From: an uncultured Chloroflexaceae bacterium
GTDB taxonomy: Bacteria > Chloroflexota > Chloroflexia > Chloroflexales > Chloroflexaceae
Assembly: GCA_937141995.1 (NCBI GenBank)
Contig: CAKZQX010000762.1
Span: forward strand, 1-11,293
Reading direction: 5' to 3'
Length of the DNA: 11,293 nucleotides
Below, piece after piece: positions 1-5,425 of this stretch. Both the position numbers and the translations under genes were made by a program. Below the pieces are notes generated by a model. That model searched no databases. It was not told where the DNA came from and saw only the letters and a program-made list of their open reading frames with translations. Numbering within the stretch: the stretch's first letter is position 1; each line of letters opens with the position of its first letter.

Positions 1-40
1 GATACATGTCAGCATTGGCCGTTTCGCGGTTTTCGATCAT
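1..40 (-). CDS. Possible N-terminal end of a leftward gene (partial)
   Basis: An ATG at 40-38 (minus strand) opens a frame reading MIENRETANADMY that runs off the left edge without a stop. A five-codon ORF (MKNTK, ATG at 54) ends in a TGA that overlaps this ATG as ATGA, with a weak GGAAG upstream of it, so translation could be coupled. A leftward extended -10 box lies about 46 bases upstream. Thirteen residues are too few to name a product, and the frame may not be real. Confidence 0.25.
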   Translation of the reverse strand, partial: MIENRETANADMY

Positions 41-85
41 TTCGTGTTTTTCATGGTCCAAACTTCCACCGCGTAACGCGTGTCC

Positions 86-94
86 ATTATAGCA
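86..94 (-). promoter_or_regulatory. Leftward extended -10 promoter element
   Basis: The minus strand reads TGCTATAAT here, a perfect -10 hexamer with the TGn extension. No good -35 box stands 16-18 bases upstream, which is tolerable for an extended -10 promoter. An imperfect palindrome (catgttc-agta-ggacatg, 93-110) covers the -35 region, and an 11-base palindrome (cgcgtaacgcg, 70-80) lies just downstream of the expected start; either could be an operator. It would drive whatever lies left of the window. Confidence 0.45.
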
Positions 95-169
95 TGTTCA
101 GTAGGACATGTTTTCTATTTGGAGTCGTATGCCGATAATACCGACATCGTCTTAACCAGACTGCACCGC

Positions 170-198
170 TTGACATTGCGCATTATCTAAGCTACAGA
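170..198 (+). promoter_or_regulatory. Possible promoter of the antitoxin gene
   Basis: A perfect TTGACA -35 box (170-175) is followed 17 bases later by a poor -10 (TACAGA, 193-198). A tandem pair of AGACTAGAC (196-204 and 205-213) lies between this and the Shine-Dalgarno. Phd-type antitoxins commonly repress their own promoter, so the repeat is a candidate operator, but this is inference. Confidence 0.3.
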
Positions 199-222
199 CT
201 AGACAGACTAGACCGGAGGAAC

Positions 223-453
223 ATGATGACGCGAAAGTGGCAATTTCCCGAAACCGGAAACACATGTAGTGAAGTGCTTGCAGCGGCCATGATCAGCCAT
301 CCACAAATCATCACCAGGCGTGGCACTGAAGCGGTGATTGTCCTCTCCTATGCCGAGTACCAGACGATGCTGCTCAAGCAGAAGAAACTCTCGACCTTTT
401 TCCACGAGTCGCCCCTTTTCGGCGCAGAACTTGATCTGACACGGGGCAGTTGA
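223..453 (+). CDS. Phd/YefM-type antitoxin, no partner toxin visible
   Basis: A 76-residue protein of the Phd/YefM antitoxin type. The first half has the usual pattern of an N-terminal WQFPE-type strand and helix, then 'QIITRRGTEAVIVLSYAEY' (about residues 28-46), the core of the DNA-binding dimer fold. The C-terminal part (KLSTFFHESPLFGAELDLTR) matches the tail typical of Phd-type antitoxins paired with PIN (VapC-like) toxins, which wraps the toxin. Shine-Dalgarno GGAGGA (215-220) precedes ATG 223; ATG 226 is an alternative only one codon shorter. No toxin ORF follows: the gene runs straight into a strong terminator, and upstream DNA holds no rightward ORF either. It is therefore an orphan antitoxin, either a remnant or one that acts on a distant toxin or as a regulator. 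Confidence 0.85.
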   Translation: MMTRKWQFPETGNTCSEVLAAAMISHPQIITRRGTEAVIVLSYAEYQTMLLKQKKLSTFFHESPLFGAELDLTRGS

Positions 454-461
454 AGGAAACA

Positions 462-513
462 TAAAACGGGCTGATGTTTGGTGACGATGGTGTCACGACA
501 TCAGCCCGTTTTA
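462..513. terminator. Bidirectional intrinsic terminator
   Basis: Arms 462-477 and 498-513 form a perfect 16-bp stem, with a second small stem inside (GTGAC 481-485 / GTCAC 492-496). The outer ends are AAAA/TTTT, so both strands end in a U-tract. It lies 8 bases after the antitoxin stop (plus strand) and 7 bases after the tRNA-Asp 3' end (minus strand), so it ends both convergent transcripts. Confidence 0.88.
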
Positions 514-520
514 CATATGC

Positions 521-597
521 TGGCGGGCGCGACGGGATTCGAACCCGCGACCTCAACCTTGACAGGGTTGCATCCTAGGCCTCTAGACCACGCGCCC
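521..597 (-). tRNA. tRNA-Asp (GTC)
   Basis: The minus strand folds into a complete cloverleaf. The acceptor stem is GGGCGCG/CGCGCCC, the D-arm contains GGTCTAGAGGCC, the anticodon stem is CAACC/GGTTG with loop CTGTCAA (anticodon GTC), and the T-arm has GGGTTCGAATCCC. The discriminator is G and the CCA end is encoded in DNA. It follows tRNA-Glu by 8 bases in the same transcript and precedes the shared terminator. Confidence 0.95.
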
Positions 598-605
598 AGT
601 AGTAT

Positions 606-682
606 TGGTGACCCCAGCGGGATTCGAACCCGCGATCTCCACCTTGAGAGGGTGGCGTCCTGGACCGCTAGACGATGGGGCC
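606..682 (-). tRNA. tRNA-Glu (CTC)
   Basis: The minus strand begins GGCCCCATCGTCTAGCGG, the typical tRNA-Glu 5' half. The anticodon stem CCACC/GGTGG encloses loop CTCTCAA (anticodon CTC), the T-arm has GGGTTCGAATCCC, and the acceptor is GGCCCCA/TGGGGTC with one G-U pair. CCA is encoded. It is the first gene of the Glu-Asp tRNA transcript. Confidence 0.95.
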
Positions 683-703
683 GACTGTTCTCAACACCAG
701 GAG

Positions 704-732
704 ATTATAGCACATCAGATGCTGTGTGGCAA
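704..732 (-). promoter_or_regulatory. Promoter of the tRNA-Glu/tRNA-Asp operon
   Basis: On the minus strand, TTGCCA (-35, 732-727) and a perfect TATAAT (-10, 709-704) are separated by 17 bases. Transcription would start about 15 bases before tRNA-Glu. This is a near-consensus primary sigma factor promoter, as expected for stable RNA. Confidence 0.85.
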
Positions 733-1015
733 ATTTTGGCGGCGCTGATCTGGTCGGGGGCGTCGGTTGCCGTAGTGCCTGCCATGCCGGCGTGCGTTAG
801 CGCATGTGTAACATATCCGAGGAGGTAATGTGAGTGGTGGAATAGTGGGATGATAACTCTGAAAATAGCCCGGCAACATTCCGGAAACGTAACGCTGACC
901 ATTACACATTTCATACCAAATTTCACTATCTTGAGACGAAAAGCGGTGGTATGCTTAAAGGTGAACAGATCATTTCTTGAGTCATTCCAGTTTACATCAC
1001 AGCAAGGAACATTCA
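733..1015 (+). other. Intergenic region upstream of the CAP gene
   Basis: There is no convincing gene here and no clear -35/-10 pair for the CAP gene. The notable item is an AGGAGGT at 820-826, an exact anti-Shine-Dalgarno match, followed at once by ATGTGA (start then stop) and by a seven-codon GTG frame (830-853) whose TGA overlaps an ATG at 850. The spacing to these starts is too short or too long to call a gene. The ATG-850 frame runs out of frame into the CAP gene and resembles no family. Confidence 0.4.
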
Positions 1016-1735
1016 ATGAACATCTTACCACTACATCACACCCGGCTCACACTGCGCCCGGTTTTGCTTCTTCTGACATTGCTTACGCTGCTGCTGGCTG
1101 CCGGCTCGATCACGCCGGACACATCCACTGCCCTGGCTGAGACCAATACCTCCCGGTCGTTCAGCGCAAATGCGTTGTTGCCGGCGACAGATGAACCTAC
1201 CCCAACGGTGACATCATCAGTGGCAACCGGCGAACTGTCGTCGGTAGCAGAAGCTGACCCGATTGTCACAGCGCACAACCGGGTCTACCTGCCCTTGATG
1301 CTGAACAGCGCAGCCAGTAGTATCACTACACCCACGTCCGAGCATGATGCGTTTGTTGTGCGCGTGGTTGAAGAAACGAATGTTTATCGTAACCGTGCCG
1401 GTTGCCCGGCACTGCGGTTAAACGCGCAGTTGAATAGTGCGGCCCAGCGCCATAGCGATGATATGGCCCGCAATAACTTCTTCTCCCACACCGGCTCTGA
1501 TGGTTCCTCCCCCTGGGATCGCATCCATGATGCCGGTTATAACTACACCGGCGCGGGGGAAAATGCTGCCGCCGGTCAGCGCACGCCGCAGGAGGTGGTA
1601 GAAGCCTGGTATAACAGCGAGGGGCATCGCGCGAATATGCTTAACTGCTCCTACCAGGATATTGGCGTTGGCTATGCCTACAATGCCAATGCGCGCTATG
1701 GTCACTACTGGACGCAAGTGTTCGGGAGGCGTTGA
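1016..1735 (+). CDS. Secreted CAP-domain (SCP/YkwD-like) protein
   Basis: A 239-residue exported protein. Residues 1-41 form a signal peptide: a basic start, a Leu-rich core at 13-30, then a probable cleavage after ALA. Residues 42-110 are a low-complexity Ser/Thr linker with 'VYLPLML' at 90-96, a motif often found in Chloroflexota secreted proteins. Residues 111-239 are a CAP domain with the expected landmarks: QRHSDDMA (H145), FSHTG (H158), GEN (E182), SEGHRANML (H204) and the terminal YWTQVFG. The pair C130/C211 could form a disulfide. CAP proteins of this type are extracellular, and their biochemical role in bacteria is mostly undefined. ATG 1016 is chosen because AAGGAA (1004-1009) precedes it and the signal peptide begins there; the frame extends upstream only through a TTG without a ribosome binding site. 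Confidence 0.9.
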   Translation: MNILPLHHTRLTLRPVLLLLTLLTLLLAAGSITPDTSTALAETNTSRSFSANALLPATDEPTPTVTSSVATGELSSVAEADPIVTAHNRVYLPLMLNSAASSITTPTSEHDAFVVRVVEETNVYRNRAGCPALRLNAQLNSAAQRHSDDMARNNFFSHTGSDGSSPWDRIHDAGYNYTGAGENAAAGQRTPQEVVEAWYNSEGHRANMLNCSYQDIGVGYAYNANARYGHYWTQVFGRR

Positions 1736-1749
1736 GGAAACAGATGACG

Positions 1750-1780
1750 CTGCGGCAGTATGGCAATTATGCTGCCGCAG
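1750..1780. terminator. Stem-loop between convergent CAP and hisF genes
   Basis: CTGCGGCAG (1750-1758) and CTGCCGCAG (1772-1780) form a perfect 9-bp stem with a 13-base loop that may pair further. It starts 14 bases after the CAP stop and lies before the hisF stop on the other strand. Neither side has a clean U-tract, so it is a probable terminator or 3'-end stabilizer rather than a textbook one. Confidence 0.55.
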
Positions 1781-1806
1781 TTCAGTATCAGTCGGTTTCA
1801 CCTCGG

Positions 1807-2589
1807 CTACACGACCTGGCGCACCGGAATGCCGCGTTCGGCCAGGTACTGCTTGACCTGCGCAACGGTGTATTCGCCAAAGTGGAAGATCGAGGCTGCC
1901 AATACCGCATCGGCATCGCCGGCTGCCAATCCCTGGTACATATCTTCCGGCGATCCCGCCCCACCGGAGGCAATCACCGGGACATTGACGGTTGTACTGA
2001 GCACATGCAGCAGTTCCAGATCATACCCGGTGCGCTGCCCGTCGGCGTCCATGCTGTTAATCACAATCTCGCCTGCGCCCAGTTCTACGCCCCGCCGGGC
2101 CCACTCGATGGCATCCATGCCGGTTGCGCGGGGATCGCGCCCGGTGTGGGTAAAGACGGCCCAGCGTGGCGGCTCGTCCGGCGCATTGACGCGGCGCGCA
2201 TCGATTGAGAGCACAATACACTGGCTGCCAAAGCGCCGCGCGCCCTCCTCGATCAGACCCGGCGTCAGCACGGCCGCAGTGTTGATCGAAACCTTATCGG
2301 CCCCGGCGCGCAACATCCGGTACATATCCTCGGTGGTGCGCAGGCCACCGCCAACGGTCAGCGGAATAAACACCTGCTCCGCCGTGCGTTCGACCACCTC
2401 AACCATAATGGCCCGTTCATCGCTGCTGGCCGTAATATCGTAGAAGACCAATTCATCGGCCCCGGCGTCGTTATAGGCCGCCGCCAGCGCCACCGGATCG
2501 CCCGCATCCCGATGGTTGAGGAAGGAGACGCCCTTGACCACACGGCCGGCTTTTACATCCAGGCAGGGAATGATTCGTCGCGTTAGCAT
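1807..2589 (-). CDS. hisF: Imidazole glycerol phosphate synthase cyclase subunit HisF
   Basis: A 260-residue (beta/alpha)8 barrel enzyme of histidine biosynthesis, close to the usual family length. With HisH it turns PRFAR plus glutamine-derived ammonia into imidazole glycerol phosphate and AICAR. Visible landmarks are [15 protein letters not shown] at the N-terminus (catalytic Asp11), VGGGLR (phosphate site), SIDARR (second catalytic Asp, near 130), and [13 protein letters not shown] and VIASGGAG in the C-terminal half (second phosphate site). ATG 2589 is chosen because the family starts at [11 protein letters not shown]; the open frame beyond it is the translated heptamer repeat. The ribosome binding site is weak (GGAA about 9 bases upstream). 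No other his gene is adjacent, so the pathway genes are scattered. Confidence 0.97.
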   Translation of the reverse strand: MLTRRIIPCLDVKAGRVVKGVSFLNHRDAGDPVALAAAYNDAGADELVFYDITASSDERAIMVEVVERTAEQVFIPLTVGGGLRTTEDMYRMLRAGADKVSINTAAVLTPGLIEEGARRFGSQCIVLSIDARRVNAPDEPPRWAVFTHTGRDPRATGMDAIEWARRGVELGAGEIVINSMDADGQRTGYDLELLHVLSTTVNVPVIASGGAGSPEDMYQGLAAGDADAVLAASIFHFGEYTVAQVKQYLAERGIPVRQVV

Positions 2590-2593
2590 AGCT

Positions 2594-2656
2594 GTTTCCG
2601 TAATCCGTAGACCGTAGTCTGTAACCCGTAACCCGAAGTGCGTTGTCTGAGGTCCG
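2594..2656. repeat. Degenerate tandem heptamer repeat in the hisF leader
   Basis: Read on the plus strand, nine consecutive 7-base units end in CG or TG. Units include GTTTCCG, TAATCCG, TAGACCG, TAGTCTG, TAACCCG (twice), AAGTGCG, TTGTCTG and AGGTCCG, giving a rough consensus TAnnCCG. The array begins 4 bases upstream of the hisF start codon and lies wholly between the predicted transcription start and that codon. Translated in the hisF frame it gives a seven-residue-periodic peptide ([12 protein letters not shown]), which explains the false N-terminal extension of that frame. Confidence 0.8.
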
Positions 2657-2687
2657 AAAATTATTAGTATACGAATAGTGTAGCGCA

Positions 2688-2696
2688 ATTATACCA
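2688..2696 (-). promoter_or_regulatory. hisF promoter, extended -10
   Basis: The minus strand reads TGGTATAAT: a perfect TATAAT with a TGn extension. The hexamer 17 bases upstream (GGCATT) is not a good -35. Transcription would start near 2681 and give a leader of about 90 bases that contains the whole heptamer array. Confidence 0.6.
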
Positions 2697-2762
2697 TATC
2701 AGTGCAGCCGAATGCCTACAGCCTGGCGCGAACAGGAAGCGTGGGATATCTGACGGCGAAAA

Positions 2763-2771
2763 TGGTATAAT
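2763..2771 (+). promoter_or_regulatory. Extended -10 promoter for the Pro/Thr-stalk protein gene
   Basis: The plus strand reads TGGTATAAT, the same nine bases as the divergent hisF -10 about 70 bases away. No good -35 is seen. The ATG at 2770 overlaps this box, which argues against it as the translation start and favours ATG 2824. Confidence 0.55.
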
Positions 2772-2823
2772 GCGGGCGGGCTATCCGGCCCATGTTAACC
2801 CATACAACCCGGCGAGCGCTGTA

Positions 2824-3492
2824 ATGGCAGGTGTTCGGTTTACCCCGCAACGTGTTGGAGCCATAATCTTCTTACTGCTTGGTCTTATCCTGATGGTTCG
2901 GCTTGTGCTGCTGCAGAGTCGTCCCCCGGCTACGTTGCGCCGACCAACCGCAACGATAGCCGCTGGTATGACCGCAACTGGTACGCCGACACGCATAGCA
3001 GAGGGAGCGGCCACGCCGGTCAGTGCCGGTTCGCGCCGAACTCCGCTACCTCTGATTACTACCCGTCCACTCACCCGCACCATTCCGCCGGATTTCTCGG
3101 CAACGCCCTCGCCGGCGGCAACCGCAACCCCGCCGCGAGCGGGTGCAACCCCCACCACCGTGCCGGTGCCGCCCACACCCATCCCGCCAACCGCCGTCCC
3201 ACCAACGGTTGCACCGCCAACCGTGCCCCCGCCGACCGCCACCGCGCCCCCGCCGACGCCAACCCCGACACTGACGCTGACGCCGACCCCGTCCGTCCGG
3301 CCCCGGCTGATCAACAACGAGATCGACCCGCCCTGGTGGCCGTGTAGCTCAGGGCAGGTCAAGGTGACGCGCAAACTGGGGATTTACCATATGCCGGAGC
3401 AATCCGGCTACCGGCGGGCGTTTGTGAGCATCGACTGTTTCGACTCGGAGCAGGCTGCCATTGCGGCCGGCTACCGGCGGGCGCAGGAGTGA
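2824..3492 (+). CDS. Membrane-anchored protein with Pro/Thr stalk and small C-terminal Cys domain
   Basis: 222 residues in three parts. A short N-terminal cytoplasmic piece and one membrane helix (about 11-30: VGAIIFLLLGLILMVRLVLL) act as a signal anchor. Residues 33-160 are a low-complexity linker of Pro, Thr, Ala and Val (PPTAVPPTVAPPTV), likely an extended extracellular stalk. Residues 168-222 form a compact module: WWPCSSGQVKVTRKLGIYHMPEQ..., C205FDSEQAAIAAGYRRAQ. Its layout (Cys, GxIK-like strand, IYHxP, second Cys, EAxAAGYRxA) resembles the small 'sunset'/Ada-like zinc-ribbon-type module seen at the C-terminus of some secreted bacterial proteins; that assignment is from memory and tentative. 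Start chosen because the upstream ATG 2770 lies inside the promoter; no strong Shine-Dalgarno is seen. Divergent from hisF; function unknown. Confidence 0.75.
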   Translation: MAGVRFTPQRVGAIIFLLLGLILMVRLVLLQSRPPATLRRPTATIAAGMTATGTPTRIAEGAATPVSAGSRRTPLPLITTRPLTRTIPPDFSATPSPAATATPPRAGATPTTVPVPPTPIPPTAVPPTVAPPTVPPPTATAPPPTPTPTLTLTPTPSVRPRLINNEIDPPWWPCSSGQVKVTRKLGIYHMPEQSGYRRAFVSIDCFDSEQAAIAAGYRRAQE

Positions 3493-4112
3493 GCCCGCCG
3501 GCTCTCGCGCAGCCGTACGGGTAGTTCTTGTTGTAGCGCAACTGTGGTGTGGTAGGTTGCCAGGCCGTCATGCATAATATGCGGCGGGCGCTGACCCATG
3601 GCGCTGTAGAATGCCGCAACCGCACTATCAACCAGATGTGTGTTTGTGGTCCAGAGCGCGCGGAAGTTGCGCGAGCGTCGTTCGGGCTGAGCCAGTTCGT
3701 TATCGCAGGCAAAGAGCGCAATGCAGCAGGCCGGGCCACTGGCAATGACCACCCACTCGTGAATCAGCGGCCAGGTTTCCTCCAGGGGTAGATACTCAAC
3801 CTTCGGGATTGCGGGTGCCTCATCGTCGGGAAGCCCCATAACAAAGATCTGCGCGCAGTCCCGGGCCAACCGCTCGTACCGGCGCAACTGCTTTTGATAG
3901 AGCGAGTAGCGTTGAAAGGCGGCGATCAGAAATGTACCCGGAACACTGGCGGCATGATCCTCGATCAGCTTACTCAGAACCAGCATCATCCGGCGGCTGC
4001 GCAGGCGCATCTGGCGCTGGTCAAGCATCTGGGTAAAGCTCAGGTCAGCCGGCGATGCCGGGCGTGGCGTAGCGGTGTAGTTAGGCTCGGCAAGAAGTGA
4101 TGTCAGTGTCAT
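3471..4112 (-). CDS. Stand-alone DICT-domain sensory protein
   Basis: 213 residues. After a variable N-terminus (1-35), the protein follows the DICT pattern: RRMMLVLSKLIED (40-52), FLIAAFQRYSLYQKQLRRYERLA (61-83), a predicted strand CAQIFVMGLP (86-95), WPLIHEWVVIASGPACCIALFACD (114-137), and RRSRNFRALWTTNTHLVDSAVAAF (145-168). DICT is a sensory domain usually fused to GGDEF, MerR-type HTH or two-component modules and proposed to act in light signalling; here it has no fused output domain. ATG 4112 is preceded by AAGGAG (4127-4122), 9 bases away. Its last codons overlap the convergent stalk-protein gene by 22 bases. lysR lies upstream on the same strand, but 111 bases with their own repeats separate them, so it is probably transcribed separately. 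Confidence 0.8.
   Translation of the reverse strand: MTLTSLLAEPNYTATPRPASPADLSFTQMLDQRQMRLRSRRMMLVLSKLIEDHAASVPGTFLIAAFQRYSLYQKQLRRYERLARDCAQIFVMGLPDDEAPAIPKVEYLPLEETWPLIHEWVVIASGPACCIALFACDNELAQPERRSRNFRALWTTNTHLVDSAVAAFYSAMGQRPPHIMHDGLATYHTTVALQQELPVRLRESRRAHSCARR
3474..3501. terminator. GC-rich hairpin at the overlapping convergent gene ends
   Basis: CCGGCGGGC (3474-3482) and GCCCGCCGG (3493-3501) form a perfect 9-bp stem with a 10-base loop. It contains the stop codon of the stalk protein and the last sense codons of the DICT gene. No U-tract follows on either strand, so termination is plausible but unproven. Confidence 0.4.
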
Positions 4113-4141
4113 AGTGCGTGGCTCCTTACTTTCTGGTAAGC

Positions 4142-4197
4142 TACGATATTGTACGATATTGTACAGGAATTTTTTGCATTCAATGTTATCGTACAAT
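4142..4197. promoter_or_regulatory. Iterated TACGATATTG boxes upstream of the DICT gene
   Basis: TACGATATTG occurs twice in direct tandem (4142-4151, 4152-4161) with a 10-base period, followed by TAC. An inverted match, ATCGTACAAT, lies at 4188-4197 and is the exact complement of ATTGTACGAT (4148-4157). On the minus strand the boxes contain TACAAT, a possible -10 hexamer for the DICT gene, but no -35 fits it well. The helical-turn spacing and the inverted copy make this a strong operator candidate. The protein that binds it is unknown. Confidence 0.6.
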
Positions 4198-4223
4198 CAC
4201 GCTGAAACCACACTATTACCACT

Positions 4224-5090
4224 TTATTCACACGCAACCGGCCGGCGCACCAACTCAAGAAAGGCGTCCATCGCGTGGGTGTGCAATCGGTCGCGCCGTT
4301 GGATAAACATCGTCTCCACCTGCGCCAGCTTCGTGGGGGCGGGATGCAGTCGTAGCGCCTCCTGGTAGGGCGTTCGCTCCAGCAGTGAGCGAGGAAACAG
4401 CGTCACGCCCATGCCCGCTGCGACACAGCCGAGAATTGCTTCGATGGTGCCGAACTCCATAATTTTGTAGGGCATTATGCCATACTCGCGCAGTAGATGC
4501 TCCAGGCGGGCGCGGTAGGTGCAGCCCTGCCGGAAAACCAGCAGGGTGCGCTGCGGCAGCGAGGCCAGCGACGCGACCCGGCGCTCGGTGACAAAGACCA
4601 GTTCTTCCGCAAAGACCGGCTCCTGCTCAATGTCGGGGTGCGTGACGGCACCGCCCACAAACGCCCCATCGAGTTGATAGTCCAGCACCTGGGCGATTAG
4701 CTCCTCGCTGGTCCCCGTCATCAACGTCAGATCAACCTCAGGGAAGGTCTGGTGGTAGTGTGCCAGGATGGCGGGCAGGCGCACCGCTGCCGTGGTCTCC
4801 ATCGAACCAAGCGCCAGTGAGCCGCTCCCCGGCCCGTTGTCTGCCACCGCATGCCGCGCCTCGTCCGCCAGCCGGAGCAGTTGCGTGGCGTAGGGCAGCA
4901 GCGTGCGCCCGGCGGCAGTTGGTACCATGCCGCGCTGCTTGCGGTAGAACAGCCGGGTGCCCAGATCGTCTTCCAGGCTTTGCAGGCGCGCGGTGACATT
5001 CGACTGAACATAGTCGAGGCGGCGGGCGGCCTGCGAGATGCTGCCCTCCTCGGCTACCGCGACGAAGATTCTGAGGCTGCTCAAGTCCAT
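4224..5090 (-). CDS. LysR-type transcriptional regulator
   Basis: 288 residues, normal for the family. Residues 1-60 are the winged HTH (LRIFVAVAEEGSISQAARRL, SNVTARLQSLEDDLGTRLFYR), followed by the linker helix (about 62-90) and a type 2 periplasmic-binding-protein-like effector domain (about 92-285) with AVRLPAILAHYHQTFPEVDLTL and the hinge-like motif GMGVTLFPRSLL. It would bind DNA as a dimer or tetramer and respond to a small molecule. Start ATG 5090 has AGGGAG 8 bases upstream. It is divergent from a YbfB-type MFS transporter and a tautomerase, a common arrangement in which the regulator controls its neighbour. The effector is unknown. Confidence 0.92.
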   Translation of the reverse strand: MDLSSLRIFVAVAEEGSISQAARRLDYVQSNVTARLQSLEDDLGTRLFYRKQRGMVPTAAGRTLLPYATQLLRLADEARHAVADNGPGSGSLALGSMETTAAVRLPAILAHYHQTFPEVDLTLMTGTSEELIAQVLDYQLDGAFVGGAVTHPDIEQEPVFAEELVFVTERRVASLASLPQRTLLVFRQGCTYRARLEHLLREYGIMPYKIMEFGTIEAILGCVAAGMGVTLFPRSLLERTPYQEALRLHPAPTKLAQVETMFIQRRDRLHTHAMDAFLELVRRPVACE

Positions 5091-5112
5091 TCGGTTTGCT
5101 CCCTGTCAGGTA

Positions 5113-5125
5113 TCACTTCTAGTGA
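5113..5125. promoter_or_regulatory. Candidate LysR operator (T-N11-A palindrome)
   Basis: TCACTTCTAGTGA has 5-bp inverted arms around TCT and fits the T-N11-A form of LysR-family sites. It lies in the predicted lysR leader, 22 bases before the start codon and about 25 bases after the expected transcription start, a position suited to autorepression. This is inferred from position and shape. Confidence 0.45.
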
Positions 5126-5156
5126 ACGTAGCTATCGCTTTTCTTCGTTTGTATTG

Positions 5157-5186
5157 ATAATAGCAACCTGCTATGATGGTTGTCAA
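5157..5186 (-). promoter_or_regulatory. lysR promoter
   Basis: On the minus strand, a perfect TTGACA (-35, 5186-5181) is followed after 18 bases by TATTAT (-10, 5162-5157). It gives a leader of about 60 bases that includes the T-N11-A site. Confidence 0.7.
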
Positions 5187-5331
5187 GCAGACGCGTTGTG
5201 TGTGGCTCCAGGCTGCTGTGGTCACTCTTTGACCTGGCAGGCGTCTGCCGGGACAACCGGCTCGATTCGCCTCCGGCAGGGCGGAAGATTCTATTCTTTT
5301 TCACAAATTGGTGATGAATGCTTGACCCTTC

Positions 5332-5387
5332 GTAGTGCCGCCTTCAGGCGGTTCCCGGCCAGCCCCATCGCCTGAAGGCGGCACTAC
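5332..5387. repeat. REP-like palindrome, copy A
   Basis: A perfect 19-bp inverted repeat (5332-5350 / 5369-5387; arm begins GTAGTGCCGCCTTCAGGCG) with an 18-base loop containing GTTCCCGGCCA. It belongs to the same repeat family as copy B at 5472-5524: the positions that differ in the stem differ on both arms so that pairing is kept. No ORF or transposase is attached. Confidence 0.85.
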
Positions 5388-5425
5388 CGGATGCAAACTA
5401 TCAGATGTATTTGAACGATGTCTTA

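Noticed and set aside
93..110. LexA-type SOS box
   Set aside because: The palindrome catgttc-agta-ggacatg is imperfect and does not fit the GAAC-N4-GTTC form of known Gram-positive SOS boxes.
850..1140. 96-codon ORF at ATG 850 overlapping the CAP gene
   Set aside because: No properly spaced RBS is present, two thirds of the frame is out of frame with or upstream of the CAP gene, and the protein resembles nothing known.
1760..2443. Long rightward open frame opposite hisF
   Set aside because: hisF on the other strand is certain from its motifs; this frame is rich in Ser, Pro and Arg, as expected of an antisense shadow.
3120..3300. Possible tandem DNA repeat or CRISPR-like array
   Set aside because: The periodicity comes from Pro/Thr codons in a protein stalk; unit lengths vary and there are no conserved repeats with unique spacers.
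2781..3374. Leftward Gly/Val-rich frame of 197 codons
   Set aside because: It is the complement of the Pro/Thr-coding repeat region and has no independent support.
5245..5279. CTGCCGG/CCGGCAG inverted repeat as a terminator or riboswitch
   Set aside because: The arms are only 7 bp and stand 21 bases apart, with no U-tract or recognised aptamer; it is likely incidental.
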